Source of the DNA: Blattabacterium cuenoti
GTDB taxonomy: Bacteria; Bacteroidota; Bacteroidia; Flavobacteriales; Blattabacteriaceae
Direction: 5' to 3'
Length of the DNA: 64,000 bases
Assembly: GCF_014252075.1 (NCBI RefSeq)
Contig: NZ_CP059209.1
Span: forward strand, 186,001 to 250,000
The notes beneath the pieces are model-generated. The model did no database searches. It was not told where the DNA came from and saw only the letters and a program-made list of their open reading frames with translations. Each line of letters starts with the position of its first letter. Position 1 is the stretch's first letter. The position numbers were made by a program, and so were the translations under genes. Shown in pieces: positions 27,984-37,490 of this stretch.

Positions 27984-28772
27984 ATGCAAATGCATAAGTC
28001 TACTTTTAAAATTAGAAAAAAATTTGATCAGTATTTTTTAAAAGATAAAAATATAGCAAAGAAAATTGTAAAAAATCTTTCTTTTCAAAATTATGATGCA
28101 GTAGTAGAAATAGGTCCTGGATTAGGAATTCTTACTCAATATTTGTTGAATTTATATTGTCGTCATCAGGTTTTTTTAATAGAAATCGATAGAGAATTAA
28201 TTTCTTTTTTAAAAAAAAATTTTCCTATTTCTAAAAATAGGATCATTCATAAAGATTTTTTAAAATGGAATCCTGAAGAAATGAATTTGCATAATTTTGC
28301 AATTATTGGGAATTTTCCTTATGGAATTTCTTCTCAAATTATATTTCATATATTGAAATACAATCAATACATACCAGAATGCATTGGCATGTTTCAAAAA
28401 GAACTGGCAAAACGTATTACATCACATGAAGGAGAAAAAAATTATGGAATTTTATCAGTTTTGGTTCAAACATTTTATGATGTAAAATATCTTTTTACTG
28501 TAAAAAAACAAGTTTTTTTTCCTATTCCAAATGTAAAATCGGCAGTTATTTCTTTCAAAAAGAAGAATGAAATTCTTTCTTGCAACAAGGATTTATTATT
28601 TAAATGTGTGAAAACAGCTTTTAATCAAAGAAGAAAAAAATTAAAAAATTCTCTAAAATTATTTAACCATATTTCAAATTTTTATCAAATTCCATTTTTG
28701 AACAAAAGAGCAGAAGAATTATCTGTAAAAGAATTCCTTCAATTAACAAAAGAAATAGAAATTAGAAGATGA
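27984..28772 (+). CDS. rsmA: 16S rRNA (adenine1518-N6/adenine1519-N6)-dimethyltransferase
   Basis: RsmA (KsgA) dimethylates two adjacent adenines near the 3' end of 16S rRNA late in small-subunit assembly. The 262-residue protein has KKFDQYFLKDKNIAKKIV, the SAM motif VVEIGPGLGILTQYLL, and the catalytic NFPYGISSQI (N-F-P-Y instead of N-L-P-Y). FNQRRKKLKNSL and the C-terminal ELSVKEFLQLT are typical. The start could be ATG 27984 or 27990 (MHKSTFKI). It overlaps folD by 4 bases, so the three-gene unit is translationally coupled. Confidence 0.95.
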   Translation: MQMHKSTFKIRKKFDQYFLKDKNIAKKIVKNLSFQNYDAVVEIGPGLGILTQYLLNLYCRHQVFLIEIDRELISFLKKNFPISKNRIIHKDFLKWNPEEMNLHNFAIIGNFPYGISSQIIFHILKYNQYIPECIGMFQKELAKRITSHEGEKNYGILSVLVQTFYDVKYLFTVKKQVFFPIPNVKSAVISFKKKNEILSCNKDLLFKCVKTAFNQRRKKLKNSLKLFNHISNFYQIPFLNKRAEELSVKEFLQLTKEIEIRR

Positions 28773-29647
28773 CTAAATTATTAAATGGAAATCAATTAGC
28801 AATAGAAATAAGAGAAGAAATTTCCAAGGAAATCGAAAAAAATATACTAAATAAAAAAAAACGTGTTCCACATCTTGGAATCATATTAACAGGAAATAAT
28901 AGATCTAGCATTACATATGTCAATAGCAAACTAAAAGAGTGTAAAAATATAGGAATAAAATCTTCTTTAATTCATTTACCAGTAGGATGTCTAGAAAAAA
29001 AATTATTGGAAGAAATAAACAAAATGAATCAAAATCCATTAATAGATGGTTTTATTGTCCAATTACCTCTTGAAAAACATATCAATCAGGAAAAAGTAAT
29101 TTTATCTATCAATCCGAATAAAGATGTAGATGGATTCCATCCTGAAAATTTTGGAAAAATGGCTTTAAACATAAAATCTTTCTTTCCTGCAACTGCATTA
29201 GGGATATTAACTCTTTTGGAAAGAAATCAAATTAAAATACCTGGAAAACATACTGTAGTAATTGGAAGAAGTAGGATAGTTGGAAGGCCTATTAGTATTC
29301 TTATGAGCAGAAGAAGTAATTCGGGAAATAGTACAGTCACATTGACTCATAGTCATACTACAAATATAGAATATTACACAAAACAGGCTGATATAATAAT
29401 AGTAGCAGTTGGAATTCCAGAGTTTCTTAAAGGAAAAATGATTAAAAAAGGAGCTGTCGTTATAGACGTAGGAATAAATAGTGCAAAAAATGAAAGAAAA
29501 ATACTAGGAGACGTTGATTTTTATAGTGTTTATGGAAAAGCTTCTTATCTAACACCTGTTCCAGGTGGAGTCGGTCCTATGACTCGTGTTATGTTATTAA
29601 AAAATACTTTGATAGCTGCATTAAACAGGAAGGATGAAAAAAATTAG
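28769..29647 (+). CDS. folD: Methylenetetrahydrofolate dehydrogenase / cyclohydrolase
   Basis: FolD interconverts 5,10-methylene-THF and 10-formyl-THF, supplying purines and fMet-tRNA formylation. The 292-residue protein shows SITYVNSKLKECKNIGI (with the catalytic Lys of YxxxK), DGFIVQLPLEKHI, PNKDVDGFHPENFGKM, the nucleotide-binding HTVVIGRSRIVGRPI and the C-terminal PVPGGVGPMTRVMLL. It overlaps rsmA upstream by 4 bases and queE downstream by 14. It acts with FolA, MetF and Def, all in the window. Confidence 0.96.
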   Translation: MTKLLNGNQLAIEIREEISKEIEKNILNKKKRVPHLGIILTGNNRSSITYVNSKLKECKNIGIKSSLIHLPVGCLEKKLLEEINKMNQNPLIDGFIVQLPLEKHINQEKVILSINPNKDVDGFHPENFGKMALNIKSFFPATALGILTLLERNQIKIPGKHTVVIGRSRIVGRPISILMSRRSNSGNSTVTLTHSHTTNIEYYTKQADIIIVAVGIPEFLKGKMIKKGAVVIDVGINSAKNERKILGDVDFYSVYGKASYLTPVPGGVGPMTRVMLLKNTLIAALNRKDEKN

Positions 29648-30251
29648 TTTTCCTATAAAAGAATTTTTTTATTCCATTCAAGGAGAAGGACATTATTATG
29701 GAATAGCTGCATATTTCATTCGTTTTGAAGGATGCAATATAAAATGTGATTGGTGCGATACCAAAGAAAGCTGGGAAATAAAAAAAAATGATTTTATTTC
29801 AATTCATAAAATCATTGATAATATTAGAAATAAAAATCATACAGTCAAAAACATTGTAATTACCGGAGGAGAACCTATGATGTGGGATTTATATCCTTTA
29901 ACCAAGATTTTGAAAAAAAAAGGATATCGTATTCATGTCGAAACTTCAGGCTCCTATCCTATAAAAGAAAAGTATATGGATTGGATCACAATTTCTCCAA
30001 AAAAAATAAAACTTCCTTTAGCAGAAAATTATAAAAAAACTAACGAATTAAAAATCATTATTTCTAATGAAAAAGATTTTCTTTTTGCAGAAGAACAAGC
30101 TATTCATGTAAAAACCACTAATTGTTTCCTATTCCTACAACCTGAGTGGACTCATTTAGTTGATATTCTTCCAAAAATAATTTCTTACATAAAAAAGAAT
30201 CCAAAATGGAGGATCTCTCTTCAAATTCATAAGATGTTAAATATTCCTTGA
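29634..30251 (+). CDS. queE: 7-carboxy-7-deazaguanine synthase (radical SAM)
   Basis: QueE rearranges 6-carboxytetrahydropterin to the deazaguanine base of queuosine. The 205-residue protein has the substrate-loop sequence FYSIQGEGHYYG, the iron-sulphur motif EGCNIKCDWCDT (CxxxCxxC) and the SAM-binding NIVITGGEPMMWD. The C-terminus FLQPEWTHLVDILP is of the Bacteroidetes type. It starts inside the end of folD (14 bases). Other queuosine genes are not visible here. Its stop lies 6 bases from the hisIE stop on the other strand. Confidence 0.9.
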   Translation: MKKISFPIKEFFYSIQGEGHYYGIAAYFIRFEGCNIKCDWCDTKESWEIKKNDFISIHKIIDNIRNKNHTVKNIVITGGEPMMWDLYPLTKILKKKGYRIHVETSGSYPIKEKYMDWITISPKKIKLPLAENYKKTNELKIIISNEKDFLFAEEQAIHVKTTNCFLFLQPEWTHLVDILPKIISYIKKNPKWRISLQIHKMLNIP

Positions 30252-30257
30252 TCAGTA

Positions 30258-30869
30258 TTATGAGTGTCTATTTTCCAAAACATTGATAACATCTTGTATA
30301 GAAAAACCTTTTTTATGTAAAAGAATGAGATAATGAAAAAGTAAATCTGCAGATTCATTTAAAAATAAATTTTCATTGTTATCCTTAGATTCAATAATAA
30401 GTTCTACAGCTTCTTCTCCTAATTTTTGAGATATTTTATTAATTCCTTTTTTTGATAATTGATATATATAAGAATTCTTTTTCTGTTGGTTAATTCTATT
30501 AGAAATTAAATCTTCCAAAGAAAATAAAAAATTTTTTTGATTAATTTCTTTCCAACAAGTATCTGTTCCTTTATGACAAATAGGACCTGTAGGTTCTGCT
30601 TTAATCAATAAAGAATCTCCATCACAATCTATTAATAGATCTTTAATAAAGAGATAATTTTTACTGACTTCTCCTTTAGTCCACAATCTTTTTTTAGATC
30701 TGCTATAAAAAGTCACTTTTTTTTCATGAATACTTTTTTGATAGGCTTCTTGATTCATATAACCTAGCATCAATATCTTATTTGTTTTTGCATCTTGGAT
30801 TATCACAGGGATCAATCCATCTTTAAAATGGATCATTCTTTCTTGAAAACTTTCTTTTTTCATAATCAC
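30258..30869 (-). CDS. hisI: Bifunctional phosphoribosyl-AMP cyclohydrolase / phosphoribosyl-ATP pyrophosphatase
   Basis: HisIE performs histidine steps 2 and 3. The HisI domain (about residues 1-110) has the metal sites in [33 protein letters not shown] and [10 protein letters not shown]. The HisE domain (about 115-203) has [21 protein letters not shown] and [13 protein letters not shown]. It is the last gene of the his operon and overlaps hisF by 4 bases; an ATG at 30863 is an alternative start. The fused form is standard in Bacteroidetes. Confidence 0.95.
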   Translation of the reverse strand: MIMKKESFQERMIHFKDGLIPVIIQDAKTNKILMLGYMNQEAYQKSIHEKKVTFYSRSKKRLWTKGEVSKNYLFIKDLLIDCDGDSLLIKAEPTGPICHKGTDTCWKEINQKNFLFSLEDLISNRINQQKKNSYIYQLSKKGINKISQKLGEEAVELIIESKDNNENLFLNESADLLFHYLILLHKKGFSIQDVINVLENRHS

Positions 30870-31627
30870 ATTGTATTTCTTACAGGTATATGAAAACGGG
30901 TTAAATAATATTTTAACTTTGGAATTTCTATTTCTCTATAATGAAATATGCTGGCAGCTAAAGCTGCATCTGCTTTTCCAATTTGGAAGATTTTATAAAA
31001 ATCTTCCAAATTTCCAGCACCACCTGAAGCAATTACTGGAGTAGAAATATTTTCGGAAATTTTTCTGGTAATATCTAAAGCAAATCCATTTTTTGTCCCA
31101 TCATGATTCATTGAAGTTAATAATATTTCTCCTGCTCCTCTATTAGCTCCCTCTTTAGCCCAATCTAGTGTCTTCGTTTTAGTAGAAATCCTCCCTCCAT
31201 TTAAATAAACCCACCATTCATTTTCCTCATATTTTGTATCAATAGCTAATACTATACATTGACTTCCAAACCTTTTAGAAAGTCTTTCTAAAAGGTTTGG
31301 ACTTTTAAAAGCTTCAGTGTTAATAGATATTTTATCTGCTCCTGCATTTAACAACAATTCTACATCCTCTTCTTCTCGAATTCCTCCTCCAACTGTAAAA
31401 GGAATGTTAATATGACTAGAAATATCTCTTACTAAGCTTGTTAATGTCTGACGTTTTTCATTTGTAGCAGTGATATCCAAAAATATTAATTCATCTGCAC
31501 CTTGTTTCGTATACCAACAAACTAATTTAATTGGATCCCCAGCGTCTTTTAAATCTTTAAAATTAACTCCTTTTACTGTTCTTCCATTTTTAATATCTAA
31601 ACAAGGGATAATACGTTTAGCTAACAT
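30866..31627 (-). CDS. hisF: Imidazole glycerol phosphate synthase, cyclase subunit
   Basis: HisF closes the imidazole ring with ammonia delivered from HisH. The 253-residue TIM barrel starts [20 protein letters not shown] with the catalytic Asp in CLDIK. It contains [30 protein letters not shown], the second catalytic Asp in LAIDTKYE, and [13 protein letters not shown]. It lies 2 bases after hisA. The coding sequence holds two long perfect inverted repeats (30980-31012 and 31265-31301) that do not disturb the protein but would fold strongly in mRNA. Confidence 0.96.
   Translation of the reverse strand: MLAKRIIPCLDIKNGRTVKGVNFKDLKDAGDPIKLVCWYTKQGADELIFLDITATNEKRQTLTSLVRDISSHINIPFTVGGGIREEEDVELLLNAGADKISINTEAFKSPNLLERLSKRFGSQCIVLAIDTKYEENEWWVYLNGGRISTKTKTLDWAKEGANRGAGEILLTSMNHDGTKNGFALDITRKISENISTPVIASGGAGNLEDFYKIFQIGKADAALAASIFHYREIEIPKLKYYLTRFHIPVRNTM
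30980..31012. repeat. Perfect inverted repeat inside hisF (15-base arms, 3-base loop)
   Basis: AATTTGGAAGATTTT - ATA - AAAATCTTCCAAATT. Every base of the two 15-base arms pairs; pairing stops outside them (C at 30979, T at 31013). It codes for the segment around [11 protein letters not shown]. Confidence 0.95.
31265..31301. repeat. Perfect inverted repeat inside hisF (18-base arms, 1-base centre)
   Basis: TCCAAACCTTTTAGAAAG is followed by a single T (31283) and its exact reverse complement. This 37-base palindrome is the longest seen in the window and contains a fair share of G and C. It codes for the segment [12 protein letters not shown]. Confidence 0.96.
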
Positions 31628-31629
31628 AT

Positions 31630-32364
31630 TTAGTTATTATTATTTTTTTCTTTCCAATTCCTAAGTTCTGATAACGAGATCTGATTTTCATATATGGCTT
31701 TACCAATAATGACCCCTCTACAACCTAAATTGAATAATTTATCTATATCTTCTATATTTCTAATTCCTCCACTTGCTATAAATTCAATGTTTGGAAATCT
31801 TTGAATAATTTCCTTATATAAAGAAAAAGAAGGACCAGACAAAATACCATCTTTAGATATATCTGTACAAAAGATTTTTTTGATTCCACAATTATTTTTT
31901 TCTTCTAAAAAATCCAAAAATGGAATATCAAAAAATTCTGTCCATCCATTAGTTGCTATTTTTTTATTTTTAACATCTACTCCTAATAAAATTTTATCAT
32001 CTCCATAAATATGAACCCATTTTTTAAAAAAAATGGGTTTTTTAACAGCAATACTCCCAACAGTAGCCATATGCCCTCCATTTTCAAATACAGCACGGAC
32101 GTCCTCTTCAGTATGAATTCCCCCACCAAAATCTATGATTAAATTAGTATGTTTTGCTATTTTTTCCAAAATTTTCCAATGTACAACTTTTCCTTTTTTT
32201 GCTCCATCTAAATCAACTAAATGTAGTCTAGATATTCCATGATCTTCTAATAAAAACGCGACTTCTAGTGGATCATGATTATAAATTTTTTTCTTTTTAA
32301 AATCACCTTGTTTTAAACGAACGCATTTTCCATCAATTAAATCTATAGCTATTATAATATTCAT
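31630..32364 (-). CDS. hisA: ProFAR isomerase (phosphoribosylformimino-AICAR isomerase)
   Basis: HisA converts ProFAR to PRFAR, the substrate of HisHF. The 244-residue TIM barrel starts [18 protein letters not shown] with the catalytic Asp. It contains [31 protein letters not shown], the second Asp region [15 protein letters not shown] and [13 protein letters not shown]. It stands between hisH (12 bases) and hisF (2 bases). A hairpin-forming A/T-rich inverted repeat lies at 32014-32039. Confidence 0.96.
   Translation of the reverse strand: MNIIIAIDLIDGKCVRLKQGDFKKKKIYNHDPLEVAFLLEDHGISRLHLVDLDGAKKGKVVHWKILEKIAKHTNLIIDFGGGIHTEEDVRAVFENGGHMATVGSIAVKKPIFFKKWVHIYGDDKILLGVDVKNKKIATNGWTEFFDIPFLDFLEEKNNCGIKKIFCTDISKDGILSGPSFSLYKEIIQRFPNIEFIASGGIRNIEDIDKLFNLGCRGVIIGKAIYENQISLSELRNWKEKNNNN
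32014..32039. repeat. Inverted repeat inside hisA (12-base arms, 2-base loop)
   Basis: AACCCATTTTTT - AA - AAAAAATGGGTT. On the plus strand a run of T follows, so it looks like a terminator, but it lies within hisA. Half of each arm is a homopolymer, which lowers its significance. Confidence 0.75.
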
Positions 32365-32376
32365 TATTAATTATTT

Positions 32377-32967
32377 TTATAATCGGATAAAATTTTCTAA
32401 TATTTTATGTCCTACATAAGAAGATTTTTCTGGATGAAATTGGACTGCATAAAAATTATTCTTTTGCAAGGCAGCACTGTAAGAAACTATATATTCTGTT
32501 TTTGCTGTTGTGTATTTTCCCAAAGTTGCATAATAACTATGAACAAAATATTGATAACTTCCATCTGGAATTTTTTCAAATAAAGGACCTTTGAGGTTAT
32601 GAATGGTATTCCAACCTATTTGAGGTATTTTATCATTTTTGTTCTTAGATTGAAACTTTTTAACCAACAAATCAAAAATTCCTATACATGTAGTACTACT
32701 TTCTTCTGAATATTTACAAAGTAATTGCATCCCCAAACAGATTCCCAATACAGGTTGTTCTAATTCAGACAAAACAACATCCAACTTTTTTTCTTTTAAA
32801 TATTTCATAGCACAATTAGCTTCTCCTACTCCTGGTAAAATAATTTTTTCCGCATTTTGAATAGATTCCATAGAATCTGTTACTATAGCTTGTACTCCTA
32901 TCCTTTCCAGAGAAAAAAGAACCGATTGTACATTTCCTGCAGGATATTTTATGATAATTGTTTTCAT
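32377..32967 (-). CDS. hisH: Imidazole glycerol phosphate synthase, glutamine amidotransferase subunit
   Basis: HisH releases ammonia from glutamine for HisF. The 196-residue class I amidotransferase has the oxyanion region KIILPGVGEAN, the nucleophile elbow PVLGICLGMQLL with the catalytic Cys, and the His-Glu pair in YAVQFHPEKSS. It lies between hisB (19 bases) and hisA (12 bases). The protein is complete. Confidence 0.96.
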   Translation of the reverse strand: MKTIIIKYPAGNVQSVLFSLERIGVQAIVTDSMESIQNAEKIILPGVGEANCAMKYLKEKKLDVVLSELEQPVLGICLGMQLLCKYSEESSTTCIGIFDLLVKKFQSKNKNDKIPQIGWNTIHNLKGPLFEKIPDGSYQYFVHSYYATLGKYTTAKTEYIVSYSAALQKNNFYAVQFHPEKSSYVGHKILENFIRL

Positions 32968-32986
32968 AATTTTTCATTAAAAATTT

Positions 32987-34147
32987 TTACAAAAGGCCTT
33001 TAGAACTAGGTATTTTACTAAAATAATTTTTTCTTATTGCCATTTTAATGGCTTTTGCAAAGCATTTAAAAATAGATTCTATTTTGTGATGTTCATTTTT
33101 TCCTGTAGCATGAATATATAGATTGCATTTTGCAGATAAAGAAAAAGATTTAAAAAAATGATAAAACATCTCTGTCGGAACTTTTCCTATTTTTTCCCTA
33201 AAAAATCTTGCTTTCCATACTAATTGACTTCTTCCTCCAAGATCTAATGCCACCGTAGATAAACTATCATCCATAGGTATTAAATAGAAACCATAACGTT
33301 CTATTCCTTTTTTATTTAAAGATTGATCAAATATTTCTCCTAAAGCAATTCCAGTATCTTCTATTGTATGATGTTCGTCAACATAAAGATCTCCTTTTGT
33401 TTGAATATTTAGATCTATGGAACTGTGAAATGCTATTTGTTGTAGAAGATGATCAAAAAATCCAAGTCCTGTTTGTATATGAGATCTTCCTTTTCCATAA
33501 AGAAAAATGGATATTTTAACATTTGTTTCTAATGTAGTACGTTGATGGACTAACCTTTTATCATTAATAGACGATAAATATTCATAAATATTTTCCCAAC
33601 TATCCGTTTTTAACGATATTGTTTTTTTGATATCTTTTTCTTCTATAGTAGAAAAATAATCTTTTTCTTCTTTTGTTAGATTTTTATAATGATGATTTTC
33701 TTTAATCCATATGGACTTACATCCCAAGTTTTTGGCTAAAAAAACATCATTTAATCTATCTCCAATAACAAAGGATTTAGAAATATTGTACAAATCCGAT
33801 TGTAAATAAGTAGAGAGCATTCCTACCCCAGGTTTTCTAGTTGAAGATTTTTCTTCTGGAAAAGTTCGATCAATATGAATAGAATGAAAATTGATTCCTT
33901 CTGTTCTTAAAATATTTAAAATGTGATTATGGATTGGCCAAAATATTTTTTCAGGAAATTGATCTGTTCCCAATCCGTCTTGGTTAGTCACCATGACTAG
34001 ATTATAATTTAATTCTTGTACTATTTTTGACAAAAAAAATATAACCTTTGGGTAAAAACTGATTTTTTCAATAGAATCAATTTGATACGTAGGCGGAGTT
34101 TCTCGTATAATAGTTCCATCTCTATCAATAAACAATATTTTTTTCAT
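32987..34147 (-). CDS. hisB: Bifunctional histidinol-phosphatase / imidazoleglycerol-phosphate dehydratase
   Basis: HisB performs the IGP dehydratase and histidinol-phosphate phosphatase steps. The N-terminal HAD phosphatase (about 1-165) starts LFIDRDGTIIRETP with the nucleophile Asp and has MVTNQDGLGT and VIGDRLNDVFLA. The C-terminal IGPD domain (about 197-386) has the metal-binding GLGFFDHLLQQIAFHS, VDEHHTIEDTGIALG and GKNEHHKIESIFKCFAKA. Its start overlaps the hisC stop by one base. The fusion removes the need for a separate HisN. Confidence 0.96.
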   Translation of the reverse strand: MKKILFIDRDGTIIRETPPTYQIDSIEKISFYPKVIFFLSKIVQELNYNLVMVTNQDGLGTDQFPEKIFWPIHNHILNILRTEGINFHSIHIDRTFPEEKSSTRKPGVGMLSTYLQSDLYNISKSFVIGDRLNDVFLAKNLGCKSIWIKENHHYKNLTKEEKDYFSTIEEKDIKKTISLKTDSWENIYEYLSSINDKRLVHQRTTLETNVKISIFLYGKGRSHIQTGLGFFDHLLQQIAFHSSIDLNIQTKGDLYVDEHHTIEDTGIALGEIFDQSLNKKGIERYGFYLIPMDDSLSTVALDLGGRSQLVWKARFFREKIGKVPTEMFYHFFKSFSLSAKCNLYIHATGKNEHHKIESIFKCFAKAIKMAIRKNYFSKIPSSKGLL

Positions 34148-35250
34148 TACATTTTTATTTTGGAGTATTTTTTAATTTGATCTATTAAATACTCATTTTC
34201 TTCGTGAGTTCCTACTGTAATTCTTAAACAATTATTGCATAATATAATTTTCGAACGATCTCTAACAACTATTTTTTTTTCCATTAAATATTGATAAAGA
34301 TTTTTTGAATAAAAATTTACTTTTACTAGCAAAAAATTAGCAGAACTAGGGTAGACTTTACGTATGATAGGAATTTTACTTAATGATTCTTTCATGTATT
34401 TTCTTTCTGAAAGAATGTTTTTTAGATGATAAAAAAATAAATCTCTATTTTCAAGAGCTTTAATAGCTATCTCTTGAGAATGAAGACTTATATTGTATGG
34501 GTGTTTAATTTTATTCATCCATTGAATAATGGATTCAGAAGCAATTGCGATTCCTATTCTTAATCCCGCTAACCCCCAAGATTTAGAAAGTGTTTGTAGA
34601 ATAATTAAATTTGGATATTTATTAATTTCTATGGATAAGGATTTTTGATCTGAAAAATCAATATAAGCTTCATCTAAAACAACAATTCCTTTAAATTTTT
34701 TTGTAATATTTTCAATGTTTTTTCTTTTTATATCGTTCCCTGTAGGATTATTTGGAGAACAAATAAAAATTATTTTACTTTGTTGATTAACAGATTTTTC
34801 TATTTTTTCCAAATTCAATTGATATTCTTCCTTTGTGAGAGAAATTTTAATTATATCTACACCATGTATTTTCCCACTCACTTCATACATACCATAAGTA
34901 GGGGGAAAAATTATAGCATGATCTATTTCTGGACGAGAAAAAATACGATAAATCAAATCAATAATTTCATCGCTTCCATTTCCTAAAAATATTTTAGATG
35001 GAGAAATATTTTTTAAATCAGATATTCTTTCCTTCAATTCTTTCTGTAAAGGATCTGGATATCTGTTGTAAGAGTTCAAAAAGGATAGAGGAGATCCAAA
35101 AGAATTTTCATTAGCATCTAAGAAAATAGAATTTTTTTCTTTATCATGTTCTGTCCTTGCGGATATATAAGGATCCACTTTTAAAATATTCTCTCTGATC
35201 AGTGAATCCAGATCAAAATTGGAACAATCCTTATTATTACTATTGTTCAT
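34147..35250 (-). CDS. hisC: Histidinol-phosphate aminotransferase
   Basis: HisC transaminates imidazole acetol phosphate with PLP. The 367-residue fold-type I protein has LDANENSFGSPL, FLGNGSDEIIDLIYR, FICSPNNPTGN, VVLDEAYIDFS and the PLP-Lys motif QTLSKSWGLAGLRIG. It lies between hisD (5 bases) and hisB (1-base overlap). The enzyme may also serve aromatic amino-acid transamination, as is known in other bacteria; that part is inference. Confidence 0.95.
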   Translation of the reverse strand: MNNSNNKDCSNFDLDSLIRENILKVDPYISARTEHDKEKNSIFLDANENSFGSPLSFLNSYNRYPDPLQKELKERISDLKNISPSKIFLGNGSDEIIDLIYRIFSRPEIDHAIIFPPTYGMYEVSGKIHGVDIIKISLTKEEYQLNLEKIEKSVNQQSKIIFICSPNNPTGNDIKRKNIENITKKFKGIVVLDEAYIDFSDQKSLSIEINKYPNLIILQTLSKSWGLAGLRIGIAIASESIIQWMNKIKHPYNISLHSQEIAIKALENRDLFFYHLKNILSERKYMKESLSKIPIIRKVYPSSANFLLVKVNFYSKNLYQYLMEKKIVVRDRSKIILCNNCLRITVGTHEENEYLIDQIKKYSKIKM

Positions 35251-35255
35251 GGCAT

Positions 35256-36557
35256 TTAAAATTCATTTTTAAATCGAATGTTAATGGAGTTTCTATGTGC
35301 TATCAATCCTTCTTCTGAAGATAAGATATTTACACATTCCGACAAATTTTTCAATCCTTTTTTGGATATTTTTTGAAAAGTGATTTTTTTAACAAAACTA
35401 TCGACAGATATTCCACTATAAGATTTTGCATAACCATATGTGGGTAATACATGATTTGTTCCAGAAGCATAATCACCAACACTGACTGGAGAATAATTTC
35501 CTAAAAAAACAGATCCAGCGTTAATCACTTTTTCACTCCAATAGGTAGAATCATTACAATTAATAACGAGGTGCTCTGGTGCTACTTGATTTATAAAATC
35601 CATACATTCTTCTAAAGAAGAGAAAACAACTATTTTACTTTTTTTTAAAGATTTTTCAATAATATCTTTTTTCTTAGAAAGATGAAACAATTGTTTTGTT
35701 AATTTTTTCTTAACTTCTTCTATCCAAGATTTTTTATTTATAGTAACCAAAAGAATATAGCTTTCTGGATCATGTTCAGATTGGGATAGTAAATCAGCTG
35801 CTACATATTCTGGTTTTGCTTTTTCATCAGCCATAATTACAATTTCTGAAGGTCCTGCAGGCATATCTATAGAGACAATTCCTTTTTGGGATACAATTTG
35901 CTTAGCTGTTGTCACATAAGAGTTTCCTGGTCCAAATATTTTGTAGACTGAAGGAACACTCTCTGTCCCATAAGCCATAGATGCAATAGCTTGAACACCT
36001 CCTACTTTATATATACGAGTAATTCCAACATATTTAGCTGTATATAAAATAGATGGATGAATATCTCCATTTTTATTTGGGGGACTACATAATATAATAT
36101 TTTTACATCCCGAGAGTTTTCCTGGAATTCCTAACATTAATACAGTAGATAATAAAGGAGCGGACCCTCCAGGAATATAAAAGCCTACTTTTTCTATTGG
36201 AATAGATTTTCTCCAACAAAAGGATCCTGTTGAAACTTCTATTTTTGATTCTTCATGTATCTGTTTTTGATGAAAAAATTTGATATTATTATATGCTGTT
36301 TCTATAGATTTTTTCAAGTCGCTTGAAACTTTCATGTTTGCTTTTTGAAAATCTTCTTCTGTAACTTGAATTCGTTTTATATCGACATTATCATATTTCC
36401 TTGTATAAGCTTTTACAGCTGTATCTCCATAATTTTTTACATTATCAATGATAGGAAGGACAAAATCTGTTAAGTGATAAATTTCTTGTGAAGATCTACT
36501 CAAAATAGATTGACATGTTTTGTATGTAGGATGAATATACACTTGAATCATATCCAT
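35256..36557 (-). CDS. hisD: Histidinol dehydrogenase
   Basis: HisD oxidises histidinol to histidine in two NAD-dependent steps with a zinc ion. The 433-residue protein has [46 protein letters not shown], the zinc and catalytic region [18 protein letters not shown] and [26 protein letters not shown]. An ATG two codons downstream is an alternative start. It follows hisG after 4 bases. Confidence 0.97.
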   Translation of the reverse strand: MDMIQVYIHPTYKTCQSILSRSSQEIYHLTDFVLPIIDNVKNYGDTAVKAYTRKYDNVDIKRIQVTEEDFQKANMKVSSDLKKSIETAYNNIKFFHQKQIHEESKIEVSTGSFCWRKSIPIEKVGFYIPGGSAPLLSTVLMLGIPGKLSGCKNIILCSPPNKNGDIHPSILYTAKYVGITRIYKVGGVQAIASMAYGTESVPSVYKIFGPGNSYVTTAKQIVSQKGIVSIDMPAGPSEIVIMADEKAKPEYVAADLLSQSEHDPESYILLVTINKKSWIEEVKKKLTKQLFHLSKKKDIIEKSLKKSKIVVFSSLEECMDFINQVAPEHLVINCNDSTYWSEKVINAGSVFLGNYSPVSVGDYASGTNHVLPTYGYAKSYSGISVDSFVKKITFQKISKKGLKNLSECVNILSSEEGLIAHRNSINIRFKNEF

Positions 36558-36561
36558 ATTT

Positions 36562-37419
36562 TTATAGTATAATTTTTTCTATTGGTAATACTAATATATC
36601 TTGTGCTCCAAGCGTCTTTAAATTTTCTATAATTCCCCAGAAATCATTCTCATTAACAACTGAATGAACCGAACTACATTCCGAATTTGCTAGAGGAAGA
36701 ATAACTGGACTTTTAATTCCTGGAAGATAAGATATTATTTTCTCTAATCGATCATTAGGAACATTTAATAGAATATATTTATTATTTTTTGCTTTTTTTA
36801 CAGCTCTAATTCTAAATAATAATTTATCCATAATTAGATTTTGTGGAGTCCCTAGATGTAAATGAGAAGCCAATACTGCTTCAGATTGAAGAACAGTTTC
36901 TACTTCTTTTAGCCCATTCATAAAAAGAGTAGACCCACTACTAACTAAATCGCAAATACAATCCGCTAAACCTATTCCAGGGGCAATTTCTACAGCTCCA
37001 GAAATTTCGTGAATTTCTGCATCAATATATCTTTTTTCGAAAAATTCTTGAACTAAAAAAGGATAACTTGTTGCGATTCTCTTTCCATCTAAATCATTTA
37101 TCTTATTGTAAGATAAAGATTTAGGAACGGCTATAGAGAGCCTGCATTTTCCGAAACCTAAAGTTTCTTTTATTTTTATTTTTTTTCTTTTTTCCAAAAG
37201 AAGATTTTTTCCTACAATTCCTATATCAGCTACTCCATCTTCTAAATATTGAGGTATATCATCGTCTCTTAGAAAAAGGATTTCTAGCGGAAAATTGAGA
37301 GCGGTTGTTTTTAATTTATCTATACCAATATTAACTTCAATACTGCAATCTTTCAGCAACTTGATAGAGTCTTCATAAAGACGACCTGATTTTTGAATAG
37401 CTATTTTAAGTTTATCCAT
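36562..37419 (-). CDS. hisG: ATP phosphoribosyltransferase, long form
   Basis: HisG commits ATP and PRPP to histidine synthesis. I start it at ATG 37419 (MDKLKIAIQKSGRLYEDS); an earlier TTG at 37440 falls within the leader hairpin and adds no family sequence. The 285-residue length and the C-terminal region (from about 205, with LLNVPNDRLEKIISYLPGIKSP) show the hexameric long form with the His-binding regulatory domain, so feedback inhibition may be kept. ADCICDLVSSGSTLF is the PRPP-loop region. It is the first gene of the his operon, with a 10-base-arm hairpin in the leader. Confidence 0.95.
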   Translation of the reverse strand: MDKLKIAIQKSGRLYEDSIKLLKDCSIEVNIGIDKLKTTALNFPLEILFLRDDDIPQYLEDGVADIGIVGKNLLLEKRKKIKIKETLGFGKCRLSIAVPKSLSYNKINDLDGKRIATSYPFLVQEFFEKRYIDAEIHEISGAVEIAPGIGLADCICDLVSSGSTLFMNGLKEVETVLQSEAVLASHLHLGTPQNLIMDKLLFRIRAVKKAKNNKYILLNVPNDRLEKIISYLPGIKSPVILPLANSECSSVHSVVNENDFWGIIENLKTLGAQDILVLPIEKIIL

Positions 37420-37438
37420 ATAATAAGGAAAAAATAAC

Positions 37439-37462
37439 AAAAGCTTACTCTTGTAAGCTTTT
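37439..37462 (-). promoter_or_regulatory. Hairpin in the his operon leader (possible attenuator or translation control element)
   Basis: AAAAGCTTAC - 4 bases - GTAAGCTTTT is a perfect inverted repeat in the hisG leader. On the coding strand it is followed by GTTATTTTTTCC, a broken U tract, and ends 19 bases before the hisG ATG. I see no leader peptide rich in His codons. Confidence 0.5.
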
Positions 37463-37490
37463 TATTGTAGATTAAATTAATGCATCACAG

